Of a stretch of DNA of 64,000 bases, positions 55,604-64,000 are shown piece by piece. The DNA comes from Chondrus crispus (Eukaryota > Rhodophyta > Florideophyceae > Gigartinales > Gigartinaceae), in contig NW_005179283.1 in assembly GCF_000350225.1 (NCBI RefSeq), positions 62,001-126,000 on the forward strand, read 5' to 3'. The notes under the pieces are model-generated. The model searched no databases and was not told the DNA's origin. It saw only the letters and a list, made by a program, of their open reading frames with translations. Within the stretch, counting starts at the first letter, position 1; every line of letters begins with the position of its first letter. Made by a program: the position numbers and the translations under genes.

Positions 55604-58296
55604 TTGCGTCCCGCGCATCATACCAAAAATTCCCAACCCCCGATCCACCTTTTGGTCCACCACTTGGCATTTTCCCCCATCCTATTCTACTTGAAGCGCA
55701 AACCGTCTCCTATCCCCATCTACATACCCTCCCGCTTCCTTGTCCCCACCCTCGGCCCCCGTAGCTTTCCTTTATCTCCACCACCGACCTTTCATCGCAT
55801 CGATACTCGTCTCGGCGTCTCCCATGATGTCGAAAGACCCCTTCTCGTCCCTTTCGCGCCTCACCATCCCCTCTACGAACAATTCAAACGCGTCTCCAAT
55901 TTCTACTTCCTTGTCATTGCCGTTATCTCCTTCATTCCTAACATCTCCCCAAGCACCCCATTTGCAAGCGTCCTCCCCCTCTTCGTCGTTGTCGGCTTCG
56001 GTTTTGCGAGTGACATCTTCGAGGACATCAAGCGCGCAAACGATGATCGTCGCCAAAACAGCGAGGAGAGGCTTATCATGGCCCGCGTCCCGGAAAGCAT
56101 CGAGACGAAGAAGCAGCTCTCCTTGGTCACATCAGAGACTGCCCATACGCTGCAAGCCGCCCATCTGGAGCCTGACTTGCATCGCAATGTCGCTTCAAGA
56201 GACATTGCCGTTGGTGACATCGTTCTCGTGGGCAAAGGAGAGGTTTTTCCGTGCGACCTCGTCCTCTTGCATTCCGCTTTAGAAGGCGGTATTGCCTATG
56301 TGTCTACAGCAAACTTGGACGGTGAGTCCAATCTAAAGCGCGTCATTGTCACCTCAGCTACCGCTGAAATCGAACATCCTTCTCAGCTTCCTCCCGTCAA
56401 GGGCAAGATTAGAGCTCAAAGGCCTTCCACTTCTCTGCACGAGTTTGAAGCCTCCATTGAACTGAGCGGCGAGGGCCCTGTCCCGCTCGGCCTGTCGTCG
56501 CTGCTGCTCAGAGGAAGTATCTTGAGAAACACCGAGTACATTTATGGTATTGTTGTGTACACTGGATTTGATACTAAAGTTGCACTAAACATGCGCAACC
56601 ACCCAAGCAAAATGAGTTCTGTTGAGCGCAAACTTAACTGGGTCGTCCTTATGCTGTTAATTGCCCTCGCTACCCTCGTCATCACAGGCGCAATTGTCGC
56701 TGGAGTCTTACAAAACAGGGATGGTGCCGGCCAGTGGTACATGGGGGAGAATGCTTTGAATTCTGGTGGCAAAGTCACTTCCCAAAGCCTGGGCACGTTT
56801 CTCATTTTGTTTTCTATCTTTATCCCGGTTTCGCTTTTCGTGACCTTCAAATTTATTCGGGTTCTCCAAGCACTATTCATGTCTGCTGATTTCTGGATGA
56901 GAACTGGACGGCAGAAGGTCTTGGCAAGAGCGACCAATCTGAATGAAATGCTTCGCGAGGTCCAGCACGTCCTCAGCGACAAAACGGGCACGCTCACAGA
57001 GAACATAATGCTTTACATCGCCTGCTCGGCTGGCGGACAGTTGTCTCAAGAAGAAAAGAGCCATGCATCGCGCTGTCAAAGATGGTGTCGAACCTGTGAA
57101 GCAACTTTTGCTAGTAATGGCTCTCTGTCACAGCGTCGTGCCAGAACCCAAGGATGAGACGCAGTCTGACAACTCCTCTGGAGACTCTGGCAGAAAGAAG
57201 AGTAAGAAACGCACTAATCCGGATCTGGGGGACAAGACGGCTGTGCTAGATGGAAACAGCTCAGAAAAGGCACTTCTAGAATATCAAGGGCAGAGTCCGG
57301 ATGAGGTTGCATTAGTTACATTGGCAAGAGAATACGCGATCACTCTTATGACGCGAACCATTGACACACTCGTTATTGATCGCTTTGGAACGAAAGAAAC
57401 TTACACGACTTTGGCGGAACTGGAGTTCAATTCAGACCGCAAGAGAATGAGCATGATTCTCTGGTGTCCTGACGGGAAAATTAAATGTTCACCAACGGTG
57501 CTGATACGATCATGCTGAAGTTGCTCAACAAAGACGCGAACATAGAATTGATTCAGAATCATATTGACGAGTTTGCGAAGGAAGTTCTACAAGCACTTGT
57601 GTTTGAAATGAAAGAGTTGGAGGAGAAGGACTTCCAAACTTCGTTTGAACGGTTCCAAGAGGCGCAAAATTCTTTGGAGAACAGGGAAGAGAAGAATTCA
57701 AAGATTAGCGCTGAACTCGAGGAGGATTTGATGTATGTCGCCACGACTGCTGTAGAGGATAAGTTGCAAGACAAAGTGCCGGAGACTATCAACTTTCCGC
57801 GCGAAGCAGGGATTAAACTGTGGGTGTTGACTGATGACAAGAGAGAAACGGCTGAAAACATTGCATATTCAGCGAACTTGCTTGATAGGAACATGGAAGT
57901 GGTGCATATTGCAGGTAGCTCATCCGCAGAGGTGCAAAGACAACTTAATGACACTCTCGACCGTCATGTGTTGGATGCGCAAACTCCACAGCGACGGACG
58001 AGCTTCAGCGCAATAGCTGTGTTGCCTCGTTGGCTGTCTATTGCGTCAGAAGAAAAAAGTGGAAGAAAAAGAGGTTGGTGTGATCATTGACGGGGCTTCT
58101 CTGCACCACGCGATTGAGGATCATTCAGATGTATGCATGGCGTTGTCCGATCATACGAAGGTTGTGATCTGCTGTCGTCTGACGCCGCTACAGAAGGCAT
58201 TGGTGGTACGATTAATGCGGGAAAAGAGAAAAGCGATGACTTTGGCTATTGGAGATGGTGGAAACGACGTGTCGATGATTCAAGATGCGCTGCCAT
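55604..58296 (+). pseudogene. P4-type ATPase (phospholipid flippase)
   Basis: The first frame (to 57157) begins inside the cytosolic N-terminal part (HHPLYEQFKRVSNFYFLVIA). It continues through the first membrane helices, the actuator loop with DGES (56318-56329), the PVSL membrane motif of flippases and the phosphorylation site DKTGTLT (56978-56998). After a frame change near 57060 the nucleotide-binding part has QSPDEVALVTLAREY and FNSDRKRMSMI; after another near 57480 NGADTIM (normally KGAD); then IKLWVLTDDKRETAENIAYS (normally VLTGDK). After a third shift (near 58065), VVICCRLTPLQKALVV and TLAIGDGGNDVSMIQDA. The C-terminal membrane helices are not found in frame. Three frameshifts, Lys-to-Asn and Gly-to-Asp changes show a pseudogene. 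Family function is ATP-driven lipid flipping between membrane leaflets. Confidence 0.85.
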
Positions 58297-61267
58297 AGCT
58301 CAACTCCCTCCTCTGGCAGTCCTACTCGTGTTTTTGTATGTTCTCCACCATCAATCTCTTCATCTTGGCAGTCGTCCCCACAGCCACTTTTCACTTTCTG
58401 ACCCGCTTTGCCCCCTCATCCAGGTCTTCTTGTTTTGCAAAGTGTCTATTCGAATGCCTATTACCACGCCTTCTCGCACAGGTTGCACCGGTTTCTCGTC
58501 TGAACATTCTATGTTTCCCACTCGGCTCACTTCTATCATCTCTACCTTCTCTCCTTTTTTCCCCACACGTTCGCCTTCTCCTCATCCACCAAGCCTCTGC
58601 TCCACTTTTCCTCCTCGGCCGCTGGCCTCACTTTGTGGGTTTCCTCATCTCTTTCCTTTCGGCCCAATGATGCCTCCACCATCATAGCCTACACTTTGCT
58701 CACATATCTCGCACTGACTTTTCTAGTCTTTCCGATTCTTCTCGACCTCTTTCCAATGTATGAAACCGCTAATGTCCCTCACGTGCAGCTCACTATCCCG
58801 GTCATCACATGTCTTGCCTCCCTACAGGCATTCTGCCTGTGTCATCTCCCAAACATAGACCAGTCCACACGTTCCATCATGTATGTCGAAATAATCGCCT
58901 ATCTCCCTTTCCTCGCCCATCTTCCTGCATTTGTCCTGGGCATTGCGACCTGTCTCTGCAAATGTGCAAAAATTTGCAGATCTAACGCTATCCCTTACCC
59001 AACTTTTGATCGCACTTCGGCCTTTCTTGTCTCGGTCTTTACGGCCCATTATTGTTCGAGCAGAGCCCGGTCACGCTGAAGGAATCCATTAAGCAGCGGG
59101 TGCAGAGGCTCGTGGGCGGGCTGCGCGTGGTGAGTAGCAATCTGATCCCGTGACGGGCGAGCGTCGTGATGCGGGAGTTGACGACGCTGTGGCCTGCCAT
59201 GCCGTTGACTTACGCCGCGCTGCATAAAGGCACTAATCAATGCTGCGTTCCGCTGAATCCCTCGCTATGCATAGACCTCTTATTTACCACTTTACTGCCA
59301 GTTAGCAAACATGCCTGCCTTGACAGGACCATTCCTTACCATCTTCTCGTCCAGTGCACCACCAATGCACCGCCACTCACGAAGTGAAATGTGAGAAAAC
59401 GACAGAGTAGATATAGATAAATGGCAGATTACTGGCACAGTCAAGTTCGTGAAATACACCTTCTGTCAGCCACCCTTCAGCCTACGCTTACAGTTCTGAA
59501 TCTGTGGTCGCTTAATGGCAGGGTAGCTCAACCGCCACCTGTCGACCATTCACCTCCTAATTATTTGCATAACAATCCGTCACTCCTCGCCCATCCATCA
59601 GCCAAAATTCTCCTAGGGCAAGTGAGGCAACCTCAACTGCGACTTTGATGTCACCGTGACTCGCTTCAAGCGAGACTAATTTTCAACAACACATCCGTAC
59701 TCCAATGCCTCATTTGAAATTCATTTTTGGGTGCTACGCACAATATTGATCCAGCTGGATAGAGAGAATGAGGTCCAACGTATGTGTCTTAAAAGGAAAG
59801 ATGGGTTGAGGGGCGAAATGATTGATCCACTACAACGGATGGTTACCGCTATTGGTATGCTTGCGAATGTCACTCGGCCGCGTCGGAGTTTACGCCTGGT
59901 TGCTGTTGACATGTCGCCGCCACTTGCAAGCTTTTCAGGTTGAGACAACTGGGCCTACGAGCAAGACGAGCCTTTGCCGGCTGTCATGATTAGCTCGAGC
60001 CGGGACCGATCTCTAGTCAAAAGCAAGTGTCAGAAGGGCAGTAGTTTCCGTCATGACAGGTCAGATTAAACACTTACTAGGCATTCAGTACCAACCGTTT
60101 CGAAGCCCTAGAACCGTGTAGGAACTGGAAATCATCTCTGCCGGTCGATGAATTTGCCGTGTGAAACCAATCGCCACATGTCGGCCACCGTTCGGCAACG
60201 CGCCCCATCTCAGAGGGGCAACTGCACACTTCAGACATTTGTCGATGTCGAACACGGGTGATGTAATGACGGTGGCTGTGTACCAGTCTCATTCTTCCTA
60301 TTGGAATCTTGACACCATGGGCTCATGCTTGCGAGAGTGGTTGAATTGTTGATGGCACCTGCGGTGACTCGTGATAATTTTTTTGTAGTGGGAGTTGTGT
60401 TGCTGACTGAGCACGCAACGCGTGCCGAGATACTTTCGTGCCGCTGTGTTTCTGCTGTTAGATCTAACCATGGTCGACAATTTGCGTCGAAGTTATTCCA
60501 GCGCTGCCTTAACGGGCGATGGTTTGCATCTCGTTTGTGCTCCGTACAAAACAAACTTGAGCCTCATGGAGATTGAGCCAATGTGGTGATGCGCCCTTTG
60601 ACCAGTGCTGCGAAATCATGTGCTGGTCTTAAATTGGAATACAGTGGCGAAGTGCCAGTACTGTTCTGGTAAATCCTTGTCAGACGAAGGCCAATCTTCA
60701 CGATCTGCGACGATGACATGGATATGTTGTGATCTCGACATTGGACATTGCGCTTGAATTGTGCTATGCTTTTCACCACTGGAATGAATTCGTTGCGCCT
60801 CTTAGGAGGCAGTATCGTGCAGTGCTGCGCGTGCATGACCGGTCGTACAGCTATATGCTAGTTGGGCATGACGGAACTGAATGGCCCTATACAAGCGACT
60901 TAGATCTCACTGCTGCAGTTCTAGCGGTGAGCGACATTCTCTAGAATATGTGTGAGAGATCTAGCACCCGAGTGCACCAAAATGACATGGTTGTTCTACG
61001 CAAGTGATACATGAAAGATTACGCCATAGAAAATTGGTTGCATGCGACCGAGAATTCTTTTCGATTTGACGATTCCAAAAACAGGAATGTCACATGTCGA
61101 GAGAAGTCCTCGAAGCGGCCAAGTTAAGCAGGAAAATGCTCGAACATGCATCCGTCGGTGCGCATGTAATGGCCTCACTCATGCATTCGCAGCTGGCATT
61201 GGCCATCAGTACTACAGGCGAGGTTCGGTGCGATACTGTCGCCCTGGTGGCTTGGCTTTGTTCATGG
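58297..61267. other. Region with hydrophobic coding-like remnants, no supported gene
   Basis: From 58297 to 59080, C/T-rich sequence codes hydrophobic stretches in several frames (for example IIAYTLLTYLALTFLVFPIL at about 58690) that could be decayed membrane helices of the P4-ATPase, but conserved anchors such as a GISGxEG motif are lacking. From 59080 to 61267 no gene or repeat can be supported. Confidence 0.4.
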
Positions 61268-61941
61268 TATGAGATAACTCCTCTCCGCCCTGGGTTGGGT
61301 GAGAGGCGGAGGCCTTACAAAGGAAGCAAGCGACGCGGACGCGTGACGCGAATAGATCCGATACGGGCGAGCTCGCGAAAAGGGAGAGGCTCACTGACCG
61401 GGTACGCGCAGTCGCCCCGTTGTGCGTAAACGGGAGCGACCGGTAACGGGTTAGAAGCCAGCGCGCGGATAGACTTACGGAACGGTTGTATGTAGGCGCA
61501 AAAGGGACGGGAGCGAGCGTGCCCCCGTTTACTGGTAGGCACGGGTGTCAGGTCTTAACCCCTGAGAGGTACGCCTCGGACACCGGTCCCAGTACAGTAG
61601 TACAGTACCTGCCGCCTAGTGCGTCCCCGGTACTGTACACAATTAAAAAGCTAGCGCCATAATTACTACTACCGCACGGACGCTGCTACTACACGTGTGT
61701 ACTACTGGACACGCGTGACGCTTACAGAGTACCGCACGGACGACACGTGTTCTAAGGCGCACACGTAACACGCGTAGACTACCGCACGGACGACATGTGT
61801 GCTACTGTACACGTGGGCCACGCCACGACCAGTCAGTTAACGCGTGCGCTCCCTACACGTGGGCACACCCGCCCACGTGTGCACCGTGCACGGCCGCACG
61901 GTTAATAACCTCCCCGCTCGCTCGTCCGTCGTTATACTACA
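61268..61941 (-). mobile_element. Solo LTR, family C
   Basis: On the minus strand it starts TGTAGTATAACGACGG (61941) and ends AGTTATCTCATA (61268). Flanks CATGG (61263-61267) and CATCG (61942-61946) make a duplication with one mismatch, which is less certain than at other copies. The interior has four copies of CTACCGCACGGACG-like sequence alternating with ACACGTGT motifs. Confidence 0.65.
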
Positions 61942-62502
61942 CATCGCTTGGCCACGTTGTGAGATTTGATGTGATGCTGATCATTGGCATCTAACGATGC
62001 GACGAAGGACCGAAAGTTGAACATTACAGGTCGAAGCCCCTACCAACTGCATGTTATGAACAAGCCGCGCTCCTTGCAAGTTAGTGGGGCTCTTGGATTG
62101 GGATACGAAAAATGTCCGCATTTCTTTCTGCAGCGACACAGCTAGATGTAGTATTCTGTCGATACGTGCGCGTAGTGTTGGAAACCAGACGATGTCACAT
62201 CATCTGCTTTCAGCCCTTGGAATACGATGGCTATGGGTCACGCGGTGATGTGTGATCGTAGAGAAGATTTCCAGTCTTCAAGTGCCGAGGACATGTTTGC
62301 TCATCCAGCCACGGAACCAGAAGCGAAGCAGAGCCATGCAGAGCCAGATCTTTCAGACGTTGCCTGACTTGTAGCCTGTTTCAATTCGTCCGGTTGCAAT
62401 AACTCCAATTTCCTGCTTCATCCAAATAGCTTCTTGTTAAAAGCTGCACATCAGAACAATAAACTTAGGACCTTTCGTCACTTGCATGCACACAATAATT
62501 AT
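61942..62502. other. Spacer, nothing recognised
   Basis: No gene, repeat or RNA gene was found in this stretch. Confidence 0.5.
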
Positions 62503-62974
62503 TGTAGCGCCTACCGGGTCCTGAGCTACCGCTCTTAATGGCGCCTAGGATAAGAGGTCTAGAGAGAGGAACTGAGAGGTAAAGCATACAGGGGGGAAGA
62601 ACATGGTAAGGCAGAGAAAATATGCATACTTAGTTGGAGAAGAGGCACTGTGACCATGGTCACAGTGTCTCTTCTCCAGCTGCGTGCGACTGGGCCTCCG
62701 TTTATTGCGCGGGGCTTCTCCTCACCGCCGCTTATATTCGCTCGAGAGAGCTTGCGTGGAATGCAACTTGCGGTTCGAATCGGTCGCAAAACGAAATCGC
62801 GCCCTCTGGCTGATGAAACGAAGGGGTCTTCTTCGATATCGAAGACAGAGCTTGCCACGTCAGCACGTGCGCCAAGCCGAATGCGATAGGGATCACATCC
62901 CCTGATTGCGACTCTATCCCACGCGTACCCCGTGTACACGGAGTAAAGGTGTACAACAGCTGCTGGGCGTTACA
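62503..62974. mobile_element. Possible small solo LTR or foldback element with a 42-bp palindrome
   Basis: The unit starts TGTAGCGCC and ends GGCGTTACA, like other LTR ends here, but the flanks (ATTAT and CGTCC) do not match. Inside is a 42-bp palindrome at 62636-62677 with a single mismatched pair, centred on CCATGG. An open frame on the minus strand (62559-62939) has no recognisable motif. Confidence 0.4.
62636..62677. repeat. Near-perfect 42-bp palindrome
   Basis: GGAGAAGAGGCACTGTGACC is followed by ATGGTCACAGTGTCTCTTCT and CC. The reverse complement differs at only one pair out of 21. It has no loop, so it would form a cruciform or an intrastrand hairpin. Confidence 0.95.
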
Positions 62975-63020
62975 CGTCCTATCACTTGTATTCGATAAAG
63001 TGTGGTACCATTTGGTTATA

Positions 63021-63110
63021 CAGTAGTTTCGCGATAAAAGGAAGGAGTTGGGAGAAGGGTTCCGGTTCCTTTTATCGCGGGGTTCCCGTTATAAAGGCTT
63101 ATCGTACCGA
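63021..63110. repeat. pogo-type terminal repeat or small hairpin element
   Basis: After TA (63019-63020) comes CAGTAGTTTCGCGATAAAAGG, like the ends of pogo/Tigger elements. The motif CGCGATAAAAGGAA (63030-63043) is repeated inverted at 63066-63079. A matching distal end was not found in the window. Confidence 0.45.
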
Positions 63111-63515
63111 TGATTATCAACATTTGACTAAAATTTAATTGAAAACATATTAATGGTAGTCTGTTTCGCGCCCTGATCCGCCTCTAACCGGATGTGTAAC
63201 CCATTTTTGTGGTCTAGAAAATGAATTGCGATGGCGAACGGTGTAAGAAAAAACAAAGGTACTTAGGAAAATCATGCGTCGGGACTGCAGTAGTGCGGTT
63301 TATATGGTGATGTTTTCTCATTCCTCAGGGTCGTTCCAACTCAAAACGTTTGTGTACGGCATGGTATGGATTCCCATACTGTACATTGAAAACATTTAAT
63401 TTTGTTCCAAGCAGTGTATCACAATGTATGTAGTTTGAGTAGTACTGTCGACAGTCAGAGGCCAACTCGTTATAGCCGCAATGATATTTCGTATGTCGGT
63501 CCTGAGGTCGATCGC

Positions 63516-64000
63516 ACGATGGATCGAGAGGCTGAGGAGGAACCTCTTCTTTCTTTTAGAGAGCTACAAGCACTGTCGACCGGCATAAAAAGACGCAGAA
63601 AAGCACGTCTTCTTGTGGCGCTGTGCTCTCTGCTATGTTGCAGCCTCTACGAGAAAAGTTCGCAGTGCCAACAACATCCGCTCCCCATACTGTTTTTCCT
63701 CGCATGCATGCAACGGTGACTGCGTCATTTTTCAAACGGTTATACAGGATGCCTTTGAACCTATTACTGGACCTGACAGAGCAGCTCGTTCAACATCAAA
63801 ATGACCCCTGCAGCATAACGTGCCCTCTACTGCGCCTTTCTATCACTATCCGATGGCTCGCTGCGGGCTCATACCTTGATCTATCCATCGCGCACTCTCT
63901 GTCCACATCTTCTCTTTACTACCACATTGACCAAACAATATTCTTTCTTGACCGATTTATCCCTTTGTCTTTTCGGTACCTTGACCGAGCTTGGCTGCAG
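63516..64000 (+). pseudogene. Harbinger-type transposase, N-terminal part (runs off the right edge)
   Basis: From an ATG at about 63516 the frame reads MDREAEEEPLLSFRELQALS. Near 63610 it shifts to a frame that stays open to the window edge with HATVTASFFKRLYRMPLNLL, then LSITIRWLAAGSYLDLSIAH and STSSLYYHIDQTI. The block LxITxRWLAxGSYLDL is characteristic of Harbinger-type transposases just before the DDE core. The catalytic part is beyond the window. With the frameshift it is probably dead, but a short intron cannot be excluded. Confidence 0.72.

Noticed and set aside
62770..62790. GGTTCGAATC resembling a tRNA B box
   Set aside because: No A box at proper distance and no acceptor or T stem pairing; no tRNA gene is supported anywhere in the window.

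Overview
This is eukaryotic nuclear DNA, read as a nested graveyard of transposable elements with few host genes. It holds LTR retrotransposons of the Ty3/Gypsy and Copia types, DNA transposons of the PIF/Harbinger, Mutator-like, Tc1/mariner, pogo-like and CACTA/Plavaka types, and a P4-ATPase relic. Operons and bacterial signals are absent. An intron-poor, retroelement-rich alga, perhaps a florideophyte red alga, would fit, but that assignment is a weak inference.

Layout. A host-like gene fragment with a UBXN4-type N-terminus leaves the left edge (1-458, minus). A complete-looking two-gene PIF/Harbinger transposon follows (1452-4622, ATT target-site duplication). A large degenerate gene on the minus strand with a C-terminal UPF1-like SF1 helicase starts near 24624 and ends at 5873. 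It is split by a 14.1-kb Mutator-like element (7997-22093) with ~450-bp terminal inverted repeats and a 9-bp duplication. That element carries a degenerate ORF of unknown function, itself split by a near-new 11.2-kb Ty3/Gypsy chromovirus (8932-20133; LTRs 711/714 identical; duplication CCGCG) and by a solo LTR (20387-21499; duplication TCCAG).

From 25.7 to 34 kb there is a TA-flanked MITE and then a decayed Copia element (26608-32886). Copia has its own primer-binding site matching the anticodon arm of initiator tRNA-Met and a Tudor-like module before the reverse transcriptase. It sits inside a pogo-like transposase gene and holds two solo LTRs. From 34.9 to 39 kb lies a degenerate gene with a YqaJ-like PD-(D/E)XK nuclease core, split by another solo LTR. 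From 39.9 to 46.8 kb there are fragments of PIF-type and pogo-like transposases, a TA-flanked Tc1/mariner element (41919-44159) and a solo LTR with a perfect GTACC duplication.

From 48 to 53 kb a CACTA/Plavaka-type transposase gene and an unknown partner gene diverge from a 245-bp intergenic region. A solo LTR with duplication CGCGG (54471-55428) precedes a P4-ATPase (lipid flippase) pseudogene (55.6-58.3 kb). The right end holds one more solo LTR, an extreme palindrome, and the start of another Harbinger-type transposase that runs off the window.

The only open reading frames that look intact are the Harbinger transposase and its partner. Most other coding regions carry frameshifts or in-frame stops. 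Insertion order can be read from the nesting: helicase gene, then Mutator-like element, then its solo LTR and the very young chromovirus.
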